From DASUNP01 sp963728545 (lineage in GTDB: Bacteria; Acidobacteriota; Blastocatellia; UBA7656): 64,000 nucleotides of DNA. The position numbers and the translations under genes are program-made. Below the pieces are notes generated by a model, which saw nothing but the letters and a program-made list of their open reading frames with translations, was not told where the DNA came from and did no database searches. The stretch covers positions 868,001 through 932,000 of the forward strand of contig CAVSKO010000003.1 of the NCBI GenBank assembly GCA_963728545.1, given 5' to 3'. Below are positions 15,915-24,905 of this stretch, one piece after another. Every line of letters begins with the position of its first letter. Within the stretch, counting starts at the first letter, position 1.

Positions 15915-17636
15915 CTACTTCTTGATCACGCAAACGACCCAGTCGCTCCACTCGAACGCTCCATGACTGGCAGAGTCTTCATACCAGCAGTCGATCTTGA
16001 ATCCATCTCCAATTATCTCGCTTAGCTTATACTCGCATTCTTTATTCCATATGATCAGATCGTTCCGCTTTATATCGAAGTTCCACTGGTGCATGCCGTC
16101 ATAGTTGCCTGTCTTCGCTTCGTTCTTGTAATGCCTGAGCACAACATAGCCATCCTTTTTTGCGAGGGCGAGCATGTTTCGTATGACAAGCAGGGGGTCA
16201 TAGCTATGGTCCAGCGAATTGCAGGCGTAAACGAAATCAAAGCTGTTCGCAGCATATCGATCAAGCAACTGCTCGCCGTGGCACGGCGCTGTCTTGACTG
16301 GAGCGTTAATCATTGCGCTTTCAAGCATGCGACGATACTGCTTTGCTAGCGGGTCGCTTGCGGTTATTGCGATGGACTTTCCAGGATATGTATAACCGAG
16401 GCTCGTCACAGGCCCCGCGCCCACATCAAGTATTGAGATCGAATCTTGAGAGAGTTGCTTTATGCGGTCGGTGATTAGCCGGTCCCGTAAAACGCTGCGA
16501 GGGTTTTGCACTTCTCGCTTCCACTGTGCGCCTTCTTCGGTCGAGAGCCACTGCCGCCACCATTTCAGTTCGTCATTAATACCTCTGGCCCACATCTCTT
16601 TGTGAAGTAACCTCTCCTTGAGCGCAGCGTCACGTGTCGTCTGTCTTCTCAACCTGTACAGCGACGCCCGCGCCTTGACCCGAAGAATCTCTATTTGCTG
16701 TCTGGCCTGTTTAGTCAGGGCCAATCCGAATCTGCGAGGGCTACAGAGCAACAGGACAATCATACCCTGTGCCACAGACCTCCACTCGCGCGCGGATATG
16801 TTGTGGGCTATCCTTGTAATCAAATTCTCTTGCCAGTAGATCATCCCTCTCCTGGAAGCCTCTTCGTACAGCCTGTTTCCTTTTATGAACCTCTTCTGTG
16901 AATCGAGAACTGCTTTTACAGACTTGAGCATCAAGACGGGGTCGCGAGACATCTGGTCTTCGTGCCGGCGGTATTCTGCTACCAATTCGTGATGGCAACG
17001 GATCGCATACTTCCTCGCTACACGAAGGTACAAATCGTAGTCCTCACACGCCGCTAAAGAAGTGTCAAACCCACCAACCGTTTCAAATACGCTGCGGCGG
17101 TACGTCACTGTCGCATGCATGCCTATGTAGTTACCGCGCAGCAGCCCCGTGTAGTGATCATTATCAACGCACGGATTTAACGAGGGCGAGAGCGGCTTGT
17201 TGTCGGCTGTAATATAGATATAGTGCCCGGAAACGAATGCGTTATCCGGATTGGCGCTCAAGGCGTCAACTCCTATCGCAAGCGCTTTTCTCATCAGGCG
17301 ATCATCCGCGTCCAGAAAGATCAGATAATCGCCCTTGCTCTCTTTTATGCCCCGATTTCGCGCTCCTGATAGCCCTTTATTCTCTTGCCTTATGTAAATT
17401 AGATTTTCATACCGCTGCGCTACTTCTGGCGTGTTGTCGCTTGAGCCATCGTCTATAACTATCAGTTCAAAGTGAGTATACGTTTGCGCAAGCACGCTCT
17501 CTATGGCTTCAGCGAGGTAACGCGCCTGGTTGTAGCACGTTATTACCACTGAAACCAGCTTTCGATTCCCGCCGGCGGCTTCAAACTCAGACCGGGCCGC
17601 GCAATCGAGAGGTTCGTTTTGCAGGCTACTTCTCAC
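15915..17636 (-). CDS. Fusion of family 2 glycosyltransferase and SAM methyltransferase
   Basis: Residues about 25-250 are a GT-A transferase (VSVVITCYNQ, DDGSSDNTPE, metal-binding LDADD at 108-112). Residues about 300-345 are a basic linker. Residues about 345-573 are a methyltransferase-like domain with motif I ILDVGAGP at about 402 and later YACNSLDHSYDP. The GTG start overlaps the end of the Wzt gene by 11 bases. One polypeptide could add and methylate a sugar, for example at a chain end recognised by Wzt. The GT half is paralogous to the gene at 13091-14080. Each domain call is firm; their joint role is inferred. Confidence 0.87.
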   Translation of the reverse strand: MRSSLQNEPLDCAARSEFEAAGGNRKLVSVVITCYNQARYLAEAIESVLAQTYTHFELIVIDDGSSDNTPEVAQRYENLIYIRQENKGLSGARNRGIKESKGDYLIFLDADDRLMRKALAIGVDALSANPDNAFVSGHYIYITADNKPLSPSLNPCVDNDHYTGLLRGNYIGMHATVTYRRSVFETVGGFDTSLAACEDYDLYLRVARKYAIRCHHELVAEYRRHEDQMSRDPVLMLKSVKAVLDSQKRFIKGNRLYEEASRRGMIYWQENLITRIAHNISAREWRSVAQGMIVLLLCSPRRFGLALTKQARQQIEILRVKARASLYRLRRQTTRDAALKERLLHKEMWARGINDELKWWRQWLSTEEGAQWKREVQNPRSVLRDRLITDRIKQLSQDSISILDVGAGPVTSLGYTYPGKSIAITASDPLAKQYRRMLESAMINAPVKTAPCHGEQLLDRYAANSFDFVYACNSLDHSYDPLLVIRNMLALAKKDGYVVLRHYKNEAKTGNYDGMHQWNFDIKRNDLIIWNKECEYKLSEIIGDGFKIDCWYEDSASHGAFEWSDWVVCVIKK

Positions 17637-18873
17637 CGCTGATTTCCCACCGGGTTGGGAAAAAGATCAAACCATAATCTTTTTCCATTGGCATCCCCGT
17701 GCCGAAAACGTCCGCAGGAATGACATCGAAATATGTGGCGGAATTTACTTCATCATAGATAGTATTAGACATATCAGCCAGCGTAAGGTCTACAAAATAA
17801 CGTCCGGGCAACAGATTCAACTCCTGGATATGGCACGCGATCACACAACTGCCCTGAATTGGCTCAAGGTCATAACCGGCTTCTCTGTTGGCAATATAAA
17901 AGAGCAATTGATTGAGCGGCGTGCGAATCTGAATGCCAATCCACGGCTTCCTGATGGGGCTACCGGATTCTATCTTTATTCTCACGGTCATCTGCCCGCC
18001 CATCTTCACTTCCCGGCAATCGCCCCCCGAAGCCGTCCCTATCTCTACGCTTGAAAACCTGGCCGGCGCATTTAAATTGCGGCGCGGATAATCTAAAAGG
18101 TTTCCTGACTCCAATGCGGGAGACATGGCCAGGTAGTCGGCGACGACATCCTGCGTCCGCCCGTGCGATTGCACTTTACCGTCGCCGAGCCAGATGGCGC
18201 TTCCGCACAGAGTTTCAATCAGCGCCATGTTGTGCGATACCACAAGAACTGTCCGACCGCTATTTGCCACGGACTGCATTGACCCAATGCATCTCTTTTG
18301 AAAATCGATATCGCCAACTGCCAGGACTTCATCTATCAAAAGGATATCGGGGTCGAGGTGAGCAGCTACGGCGAAAGCGAGTCTCATATACATGCCGCTC
18401 GAATAATGCTTGACCGGGGTATGGATAAATTTTTCGACTTCAGCGAATTCAACTATAGCGTCAAACTTCCGGTCTATCTCTTTTTTCCTCATGCCGAGGA
18501 TAGCGCCGTTCAGGTAGATATTTTCACGCCCGGTCAATTCAGAATGAAAACCTGTGCCGACTTCAAGCAGAGAGGCAACGCGCCCTTGAATCCGTCCGTG
18601 CCCCGAAGTCGGTTTTGTGATGCGAGAAAGAATCTTGAGTAGCGTGCTTTTGCCGGCGCCGTTGCGGCCTATGACGCCCAGGACCTCGCCGCGTTTCACT
18701 TCCAATGAGACATCTTTCAGCGCCCATATAGTCGAATCATGGTCTTGCTCACTCCGCCGGAAGGGCGCTCGCGCCGCAGCGGCCAGCGTATCTCGCAGAG
18801 TTTTATAGCCTGGCTTTTGACCTATTTTATAAAGCTTGCTAAGCCGCTCGCAGCTTATTGCAACATTATTCAT
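17626..18873 (-). CDS. wzt: Polysaccharide ABC-exporter ATPase with C-terminal glycan-binding domain (Wzt)
   Basis: The protein has 415 residues. Residues 1-250 are the ATPase: Walker A GRNGAGKST (69-77), the short signature YSSGMYMRLAFAVA typical of capsule/O-antigen exporters, and Walker B ILLIDEVLAVGD. Residues about 265-415 are a beta-rich domain like the carbohydrate-binding domain of Wzt, which reads the modified non-reducing end of the finished chain before export. It lies four bases downstream of the Wzm gene. With methyltransferase genes next door, a methylated terminus is a plausible export signal. Confidence 0.93.
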   Translation of the reverse strand: MNNVAISCERLSKLYKIGQKPGYKTLRDTLAAAARAPFRRSEQDHDSTIWALKDVSLEVKRGEVLGVIGRNGAGKSTLLKILSRITKPTSGHGRIQGRVASLLEVGTGFHSELTGRENIYLNGAILGMRKKEIDRKFDAIVEFAEVEKFIHTPVKHYSSGMYMRLAFAVAAHLDPDILLIDEVLAVGDIDFQKRCIGSMQSVANSGRTVLVVSHNMALIETLCGSAIWLGDGKVQSHGRTQDVVADYLAMSPALESGNLLDYPRRNLNAPARFSSVEIGTASGGDCREVKMGGQMTVRIKIESGSPIRKPWIGIQIRTPLNQLLFYIANREAGYDLEPIQGSCVIACHIQELNLLPGRYFVDLTLADMSNTIYDEVNSATYFDVIPADVFGTGMPMEKDYGLIFFPTRWEISGEK

Positions 18874-18876
18874 ACG

Positions 18877-19740
18877 TCAGACCACGTCGGCAAAAGTATC
18901 TTCCATGCGCCTGAAATAGAGGAGGCCGCTTACAACCAGCAGCACGACGACCAGGGCCGAAACGGCCAGCAACATCCCCGGACTTTCGGTCTTGCCCAGC
19001 AGCGCCCACCGGAAGCCCTCTGCTACTCCGGCCATAGGATTTAATCCGTAAACTGTTCGCCAGGGCTCAGGCACGAGCGTGCTGGGATACGCGACTGGAG
19101 TGGCAAACAGCCAGAGCTGAGTTAGGAAGAAAAGGAGATAGCGCACATCTCTGTACCGCACATTTAAAGCCGACAGCCACAAGCCCGCGCCGAGCGCCGT
19201 CATTACAGCGAGTAGCACAAATAGAGGCAATGTTAATGCCGCAAGGCCCGGCCTTACGCCATAATAGAACATCATTGCAACCAGCACGCTAAAGGCTACC
19301 AGGAAATCTACAAGCCCGGTCAGCACGGCTGAGAGCGGGATTATAAGTCGAGGGAAGTACACTTTGGTTATCAACCGCTCGCTTGCCACAAGGCTACTGC
19401 TCGATTCCGTCAGGCTGTGAGCAAAAAGATTCCACGGGACCAGGGCGCAGTATACGAATAGAGGATAAGCAATGCCATCGGAAGGGATTTTAGCCAGATG
19501 ACCGAAAAAAATGCTGAAGACCAGCATTATAAAGAAAGGCTGAATTATTGCCCAGAGGACGCCGAGAGCGGTCTGCTTATAACGCACCTTGATGTCGCGC
19601 CAAGCAAGAAAATAGAGCAGTTCTCTATACTGCCATAACTCTTTTAGGCCGAGCGACGGCAAGCCTTGCGACGGGCGTATAAATACAGACGGAGCGGTTC
19701 TCAAAATCGGCTGCTCGCTCGGCCGCAGAATCATCTGCAT
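18877..19740 (-). CDS. wzm: Polysaccharide ABC-exporter permease (Wzm)
   Basis: This 287-residue ABC-2-type permease has a soluble N-terminal part ending ELLYFLAWRDIKVRYKQT, the coupling region found in O-antigen and teichoic-acid exporters. About six transmembrane helices follow, with the typical VRYRDVRYLLFFLTQLWLF loop. It dimerises in the inner membrane and with Wzt moves finished undecaprenyl-linked polysaccharide to the periplasm. It is the first gene of the block reaching down to 11732. Confidence 0.93.
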   Translation of the reverse strand: MQMILRPSEQPILRTAPSVFIRPSQGLPSLGLKELWQYRELLYFLAWRDIKVRYKQTALGVLWAIIQPFFIMLVFSIFFGHLAKIPSDGIAYPLFVYCALVPWNLFAHSLTESSSSLVASERLITKVYFPRLIIPLSAVLTGLVDFLVAFSVLVAMMFYYGVRPGLAALTLPLFVLLAVMTALGAGLWLSALNVRYRDVRYLLFFLTQLWLFATPVAYPSTLVPEPWRTVYGLNPMAGVAEGFRWALLGKTESPGMLLAVSALVVVLLVVSGLLYFRRMEDTFADVV

Positions 19741-19799
19741 GTCGCCTGCTAACGGGATTCATGGGATTGAGTCAATCAGAAATGATGCTTTATAGCAAA

Positions 19800-20546
19800 C
19801 TACTGCCCTGCCTTGCCGGCATCGCCTGTTGAAGAGGTAAAGCGGATGATTTGATTATAGGTGGGAAGTTTTTCCTTCACCGCTTCCGTCGCGGTCTGCT
19901 TTTCCGGCTGGGCAGGCTCAAGCGCAGGGCCACCGCGCATACGGCTGTAGCGGGTGTATATCGTTCGCACGTAGTTCTGCGTCTCTAAGAACGGAGGTAT
20001 GCGATAGCCATAAAACTCGACCGCGCCTTCGCCAGCATTGTAGCCCGCAAGCGCCAGCCGAACGTCACCGCTGAAACGGTCCAGCAGCCAACGCAAATAT
20101 TTTGCGCCGCCGAAGACGTTCTCGCGCGGGTCGAATATGTTCTTGACGCCGAAGCGCGTGGCCGTCGCGGGCATCAACTGCATCAAACCCGACGCCCCTT
20201 TTGGCGAGATCGCCATGCGGTTGAAGGCCGATTCCGCTCTCATCACCGAAAAGATCAAACACGGGTCCAGCCCGTGGCGCGAGGCTGCTTCGTTCACCAG
20301 CCCGTCTATAGCCTGATTGCCCGACGAGATGGTGCAAGCGGCAGAAGGCACTTTAACCAGTGCGGCGGTCGGCGAAGGCTGGCTTTGCGGGTTTTTCTTC
20401 TTCAATTCTTCGGCCCGCGCCCGTTCCTGATCGGCATCCGTGAGCGGCACGGGCGAACGCTCAGGAGGCGTGAGTGGCTGCTGTTGGGCCGCAGCCAATA
20501 AAGGCATTGCAAGCAATATAAAAAGCGGTGCTAACTTCTTAAACAT
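19800..20546 (-). CDS. Secreted lytic transglycosylase (SLT domain)
   Basis: This 248-residue protein has a Sec signal peptide (KLAPLFILLAMPLLAAAQ). A proline-rich spacer follows, then an SLT domain from about residue 75. The catalytic Glu105 lies in VMRAESAFN, with GASGLMQLMPATA and ALAGYNAGEGAV as the other conserved motifs. It cleaves peptidoglycan glycan strands in the periplasm. It starts two bases after the VirB9-like gene's stop, so the two are probably co-translated; transglycosylases are often paired with envelope-spanning machines. Confidence 0.92.
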   Translation of the reverse strand: MFKKLAPLFILLAMPLLAAAQQQPLTPPERSPVPLTDADQERARAEELKKKNPQSQPSPTAALVKVPSAACTISSGNQAIDGLVNEAASRHGLDPCLIFSVMRAESAFNRMAISPKGASGLMQLMPATATRFGVKNIFDPRENVFGGAKYLRWLLDRFSGDVRLALAGYNAGEGAVEFYGYRIPPFLETQNYVRTIYTRYSRMRGGPALEPAQPEKQTATEAVKEKLPTYNQIIRFTSSTGDAGKAGQ

Positions 20547-20548
20547 AA

Positions 20549-21631
20549 CTACTGAATATTTACTCGCGCAATCTCTGTGCTATCTTCGCCGCGAACGTAG
20601 AGGCGAAGCTTGTCTTTAGCTGTAACGCGCTCCGCATCAAAGACAATAACGCCTGCCAACGACTCGCCCGGCTCAAGCTTGTTTTCGGCCTTGCTCTGGA
20701 CTATCTGTATGGTGATCGGCTGCGAATCAGTTTCGCTTACGGTCTCAAGCGAAATTGCGCTGAATAAGAACTCCTTATCGCCCGCGTTTTGAATCGTGTA
20801 ACGCAGGTAAGATTTATCGTCGAGCGTGAGCACGCGCGGGTCGAGCGTGATAATTATCTTCCTCGCTTGAACGCGCGGGTTATTTATCTTTGCTTCGCGA
20901 AGCCCCAGCATCAACGCTTTCACAAACCTCCGCTCGACTTCATCCGCACCCCGCCTGGCGCTCGCGTTCTCGGCGTCGGTCAGCTTGGTCTGGGCTTCCG
21001 CCAGTATGCGGTCGGCCTGCTGACGGGTGCTGCGAAGATACTCATCGGCATCTTTACGCGATTGCTGTAGCTCGGCCCTCTGTTTTTCCAGGTCGCGCGC
21101 GATCTTCTCCTGATCGGCAGTCATTTGATTGGGGGATGAAGCCGGCTGAGTACCGTTTGACGTGGCAGGCGAAGAAGGCTGCGTTTCGCGCGGCCCGGCT
21201 TCGCTTCCCTGTGTCGGCGCAGGCGCCGGCAGTGTGACGTTGACGACTCGCTGCGCTTGCGCAACCGGGACTACCTCAAGGTCGAAATTATAGGTATGTT
21301 GTCCATTCTCTCCTGTTTTGACGAACAGGTTGCTCATTCCTCTGGCCGCAATGGGCTTGATGAAAACATCGTTACTGGGCCGCTCGGCACTGCCGCCTCG
21401 TTGAGCAACGAAAGTGCCCTTCCCAGTGCCGGGATCATAAAGATCGCCGCATATTATTTCTTGAACGGGTTCAGGGAATGTGATCCTGGTGGTAATCCCC
21501 TGAGCAGTCCTGATCTTTCCAATCTGGTCGGGGCCGAGCGCCATGGATGAGATCGGCGATTGCGCAAGCGCTGCGGGTATAAATCCAAGCAACGACAGTA
21601 TGAGAAATGAAATCTTGAATCCGACTCTCAA
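20549..21631 (-). CDS. Secreted protein with VirB9/TrbG-like N-terminal domain and coiled coil
   Basis: The TTG at 21631 follows GAGGAGG with five-base spacing and opens a signal peptide (VGFKISFLILSLLGFIPAAL); a longer upstream frame lacks this. The next 120 residues (IRTAQGITTRITFPEPVQEI, then VKTGENGQHTYNFDLEVVP) resemble the N-domain of VirB9/TrbG proteins. A Pro/Ser-rich linker, a strongly charged coiled coil (about residues 175-235) and a beta-rich C-terminal domain follow. No other conjugation genes are near, so I infer a periplasmic scaffold. It pairs with the adjacent transglycosylase. The resemblance is from pattern only. Confidence 0.6.
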   Translation of the reverse strand: MRVGFKISFLILSLLGFIPAALAQSPISSMALGPDQIGKIRTAQGITTRITFPEPVQEIICGDLYDPGTGKGTFVAQRGGSAERPSNDVFIKPIAARGMSNLFVKTGENGQHTYNFDLEVVPVAQAQRVVNVTLPAPAPTQGSEAGPRETQPSSPATSNGTQPASSPNQMTADQEKIARDLEKQRAELQQSRKDADEYLRSTRQQADRILAEAQTKLTDAENASARRGADEVERRFVKALMLGLREAKINNPRVQARKIIITLDPRVLTLDDKSYLRYTIQNAGDKEFLFSAISLETVSETDSQPITIQIVQSKAENKLEPGESLAGVIVFDAERVTAKDKLRLYVRGEDSTEIARVNIQ

Positions 21632-21694
21632 TCTCGCCTCCTCAGCTTGATACGGGCCAGGCAGTTTAGGCCGCTCTCTCGAAAACCGTCTTGA

Positions 21695-21712
21695 TGTCAC
21701 ATTATTGTGACA
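21695..21712. promoter_or_regulatory. Short palindrome upstream of the VirB9-like gene
   Basis: TGTCACA and TGTGACA form a perfect 7-base inverted repeat around TTAT, about 65-80 bases upstream of the TTG start at 21631. The half-sites resemble those of CRP/FNR-family regulators in reversed order. It may be an operator; no regulator gene is adjacent. Confidence 0.4.
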
Positions 21713-21772
21713 AACAAGAACCAAGTAAGCAAGACCTAATCGCCCGCCCGCCGAAAATAGAGTCAGGCTGGT

Positions 21773-22075
21773 TCAGAACACGTTGGCAAGGTAAAGTACA
21801 AGGAACGTGAGTATAATCGTAGCCAGCAAACTTATAGTGCTTTGAATGATCGTCCTGCGCGTTTCGGGTTTTAGAATGGTATGGCTTTTGGTGAGCCAGC
21901 CGCGCCACCCGCACTCGTGGCAACGGAAGGTCCGGTAGGGGGTGAACGTCTTTACCAGCTTTTCGTTGAGGCCGCGCGCGTGAGATCTATGAATACGCCC
22001 GCCGCAGTCGGGACACGCCACATTAACCACAACTTCGACCCTTTTAGCCAGAATGCACAACGCCTCGGTCGTCAA
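21773..22075 (-). CDS. Small zinc-ribbon protein with C-terminal membrane anchor
   Basis: This 100-residue protein has two cysteine knuckles, CPDCGG (about 21-26) and CHECGW (about 52-57), spaced as in a zinc ribbon. A single C-terminal helix (ISLLATIILTFLVLYLANVF) probably anchors the ribbon to the inner membrane from the cytoplasm. The ATG at 22075 lies in the loop of a 13-base hairpin and has no ribosome site. The GTG at 22030, preceded by AAAGGG, is a likelier start and keeps both knuckles. Function unknown; I do not recognise the family. Confidence 0.6.
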   Translation of the reverse strand: MTTEALCILAKRVEVVVNVACPDCGGRIHRSHARGLNEKLVKTFTPYRTFRCHECGWRGWLTKSHTILKPETRRTIIQSTISLLATIILTFLVLYLANVF

Positions 22076-22092
22076 TGATGACCGAGGCGTTG
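22058..22092. terminator. 13-bp hairpin downstream of the FecR-domain gene
   Basis: CAACGCCTCGGTC at 22058-22070 and its exact complement at 22080-22092 form a GC-rich stem with a nine-base loop. It lies about 40 bases past the FecR gene stop, the right place for a terminator, but no T-run follows on the minus strand. It could instead protect the 3' end of the transcript or tune the zinc-ribbon gene. Confidence 0.5.
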
Positions 22093-22132
22093 ATCAAATC
22101 AGCCTTATAGTTTTACCGGTGGTGAGACGATT

Positions 22133-22756
22133 TTAGCGCATACCGCTGGGACCACCGCCGTCGTCGCCGCCGGTGTCGACCGAGTCTTCATCCCCTATAG
22201 CGATGCCGGTGGCAACCGCCGCTCCGACCCCGATCAGCGCCAGGATGCCGATCAAGCCCGGCCCGAGGAAAGCGCCGCCGCCCCCGCCTTTGAGGGGTTC
22301 GCAATCGACTTTGAAGTCTGCGCCGCCGCTCCCCGAAGCATTTACGCCGCCGCTGTACGTCTCCTTCTTACCGGCTTCCAGAGTTTCGGTCTTGGGCGAC
22401 GTTATCTGGACCGTGCCTTTAGTAACCTCGACCTCCGTGCGGCAACTGGTCTGAACCTGGACCGAATCTCCCGTAAACGTGATCGTCGCGGTTGTGTCGT
22501 CCCCGACTTCAACTCGGCCCGCAGACCCCAGGTCAACTATAGCGTGACCATCACCGCCCGTCGTGATACTGGATCCGCTCGTAAAAGTAGCACCGCTCTG
22601 CACCGCGTTACCGTTGACCGTGACGCTTCCTCTTACGGTAATCGTGCCGGTTTGAACCAGCATGTTCGGCGCGGCAAATATGCTTAATGAGAAAACGGTA
22701 GTAAGTGCGATTGCTGCAAGCAAAGTGACTGAAGCTCTGAGCATTTTCGACGCCAT
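22133..22756 (-). CDS. Secreted FecR-domain protein
   Basis: ATG 22756 follows GGAGG at eight bases and gives a 207-residue protein; the ATG at 22771 overlaps that ribosome site. A signal peptide (VTLLAAIALTTVFSLSIFAA) leads into a FecR-like beta domain (SVTVNGNAVQSGATFTSG, then TEVEVTKGTVQITSP) at about 35-125. The C-terminal part is Gly-rich with a hydrophobic helix (LIGILALIGVGAAVATGIAI) and an acidic glycine tail. Short stand-alone FecR proteins of this shape occur in acidobacterial genomes. They are probably envelope structural or sensory proteins, not iron regulators; no sigma factor gene is adjacent. Confidence 0.8.
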   Translation of the reverse strand: MASKMLRASVTLLAAIALTTVFSLSIFAAPNMLVQTGTITVRGSVTVNGNAVQSGATFTSGSSITTGGDGHAIVDLGSAGRVEVGDDTTATITFTGDSVQVQTSCRTEVEVTKGTVQITSPKTETLEAGKKETYSGGVNASGSGGADFKVDCEPLKGGGGGAFLGPGLIGILALIGVGAAVATGIAIGDEDSVDTGGDDGGGPSGMR

Positions 22757-22925
22757 TCTTATTTCCTCCATTCAACGGAGCTTCGCGGGATTTCGGTTTG
22801 CTGCGCGCCCCCACGCGCTCCCCAACAGGGTGACCCCAGAATATTCAATAAGTGTTCAAAAGTCAATAGCTTTTTAGACATTCTGGAAAGCTCATTAAAG
22901 TCCGGTCCGAATCGCTTAAATAAAG

Positions 22926-24905
22926 TCAGGCCGAAGCTTCCGCAGGCTGCAACTTCACCTGATCATCCTTGATGTCCGACTCGCCGTCGGGACGCGCCGG
23001 ACGGGTTTCGGGCGCAAGCGTTGCTTCGGGCAGCAGCTCGCTTAAGAACGAGCGCAGCTCACGCTCCTGACCGTCGTGCGACAGCGCCGTGAGACGGGCT
23101 AGCGCCTCACGCACAGTCTTTTCGGGATAAGCGGCGATCTTGCCTATGAATATCTTGGGGTGGCGCGTCTGGGCCATTTGCTCTTCGGTGATCTCCAGTT
23201 CCTCGAAGAGTTTTTCTCCGGCCCGGACTCCCGTAAAGACTATCTCTATATCGTCATAGGGCGTTAGCCCCGATAAAGTGATGGTGTCTTTGGCAAGATC
23301 GAGTATCCTGACAGGCTCGCCCATATCGAGTATAAATATCTCGCCGCCCTCTCCCAAAGCGCCCGCTTGCAGCACTAGCTGGGCCGCTTCGGGGATCGTC
23401 ATGAAATAGCGGACCATGTCGGGGTGAGTCACTGTGACGGGGCCGCCTTTGCGTATCTGCTCGCGGAAGATTGGGATTACAGAGCCTGCCGATCCCATTA
23501 CATTTCCGAAGCGGACCGCGACATAGCGCGTCCGGTAGCGGCGGTCCAGGTCTTGCACGACCAATTCTGCGACTCGCTTTGAAGCTCCCATGACCGAAGT
23601 GGGGCGCACGGCCTTGTCGGTCGAGATCAGCACAAACGCATCCACACCGTACTCCCCGGCAAGCTCTCCGATCATCCCCGTGGCGACCACGTTGTTTTTC
23701 ACGGCTTCCGTTTCGTTGAATTCCATCATAGGCACGTGCTTGTGCGCCGCCGCATGAAGCACGACCTGAGGGCGGTAGGCGTCAAAGATCAAACGCATGC
23801 GCTGCTCGTCACAGATGTCTGCGACCAGGGGGACCAGAGACAACTCTGAGAACTCATCGCGCAACAATCGGTCCGCATTAAAGAGCGCAAATTCCGCGCG
23901 CTCTACGAGCAGTAGCTTTGACGGATGAAACCGCGCAGCCTGTCGGGCCAGTTCCGAGCCTATCGACCCGCCCGCCCCTGTCACCATCACTACGCGGCCG
24001 GCAAGAAACTCTTTCATGCCCCCTTCGTCCAATTGGACAGGCTCGCGCCCCAACAAATCTTCGACCTGAATATCCCGTATGCGGCTCACCTCGACATGCC
24101 CCTGCAAGATTTCGTACAGGCCGGGGATGATGCGGATCTTGATAGGGATTTTCTCGCATATACTGACGATCCGGCGTATCTCGTCTCGGGAGGCTTCCGC
24201 GATTGTTATAACGACATGATCGATTTCCAGCTTCTCGACTATCTCGGCGAGGTCTGCGGTCTTGCCCAGCACTTTCACGCCGTAAATCACAGCCCCCTGC
24301 TTTTCCGTATCGTCATCGATAAACCCTTTTATGTCGAGATCTGTGTCGCCCCGGCCGCGAATCTCGCGGGCTGCAAGCACCCCTGCGCGGCCGGCGCCGA
24401 TCAATAACACAGACTGCCTATGGCCGTTCGTCGTGCGTGCCTTCACCTGTTTTTCGTAACGTTCATAAAGCGCCCGCCTGACCACCCGCAGCCCCAGCAC
24501 TCCGCCAAAGGCCAGGCCCGTGTTTATAAATATTATCGAGAGCGGCACGCGCCAGTGATGCAAAGTCACGGGCATCCCCAGGCGAAGCAAGAGTATCGGC
24601 AACAGAGACCAGTAAGCAGCGTTGATGAACGAGCGGACTTCAGCCATCCCTATGTAACGCCAGATGAATGTGTAGACCCCGGCCATAATCAAGGCGGCGA
24701 ACTCGATCAATACAACATAGGGAAGCTGCTTCAACATCGGGGTTCTATTATCTAACGGGATGTCGAAGTCGAATCGCAAAAGGTAGGCAAGAATGAATGC
24801 CGCTATGAGAACGAGTAAATCCAGCGCAAACTGGGTCTTGCGTGTGAGCAGTTGTGCCCACCAGACTCCTGGCTTGAGTCGCTGTTCATGCTTTGTATTT
24901 CCCAT
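22926..24905 (-). CDS. Membrane-bound nucleotide-sugar 4,6-dehydratase (PglF/WbpM/CapD type)
   Basis: This 659-residue protein is of the large membrane form. Four transmembrane helices span residues about 25-140. A first Rossmann domain follows (LLIGAGRAGVLAAREI, about 168). The extended SDR dehydratase has NAD motif VTGAGGSIGSE at about 310 and the family active-site block STDKAVRPTSVMGASK near 440, where Met replaces the usual SDR Tyr as in this family. It converts UDP-GlcNAc to a UDP-4-keto-6-deoxy sugar. With the aminotransferase, acetyltransferase and sugar transferase upstream it should form a di-N-acetylbacillosamine route. Confidence 0.9.
   Translation of the reverse strand: MGNTKHEQRLKPGVWWAQLLTRKTQFALDLLVLIAAFILAYLLRFDFDIPLDNRTPMLKQLPYVVLIEFAALIMAGVYTFIWRYIGMAEVRSFINAAYWSLLPILLLRLGMPVTLHHWRVPLSIIFINTGLAFGGVLGLRVVRRALYERYEKQVKARTTNGHRQSVLLIGAGRAGVLAAREIRGRGDTDLDIKGFIDDDTEKQGAVIYGVKVLGKTADLAEIVEKLEIDHVVITIAEASRDEIRRIVSICEKIPIKIRIIPGLYEILQGHVEVSRIRDIQVEDLLGREPVQLDEGGMKEFLAGRVVMVTGAGGSIGSELARQAARFHPSKLLLVERAEFALFNADRLLRDEFSELSLVPLVADICDEQRMRLIFDAYRPQVVLHAAAHKHVPMMEFNETEAVKNNVVATGMIGELAGEYGVDAFVLISTDKAVRPTSVMGASKRVAELVVQDLDRRYRTRYVAVRFGNVMGSAGSVIPIFREQIRKGGPVTVTHPDMVRYFMTIPEAAQLVLQAGALGEGGEIFILDMGEPVRILDLAKDTITLSGLTPYDDIEIVFTGVRAGEKLFEELEITEEQMAQTRHPKIFIGKIAAYPEKTVREALARLTALSHDGQERELRSFLSELLPEATLAPETRPARPDGESDIKDDQVKLQPAEASA

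Noticed and set aside
20549..21631. A conjugation or type IV secretion locus
   Set aside because: Only one VirB9-like domain is present; no VirB4, VirB10, VirD4 or relaxase genes are in the window.
22133..22756. FecR as anti-sigma regulator of iron uptake
   Set aside because: No sigma factor or iron receptor gene is adjacent, and the protein has a signal peptide with a Gly-rich C-terminus unlike classical FecR.
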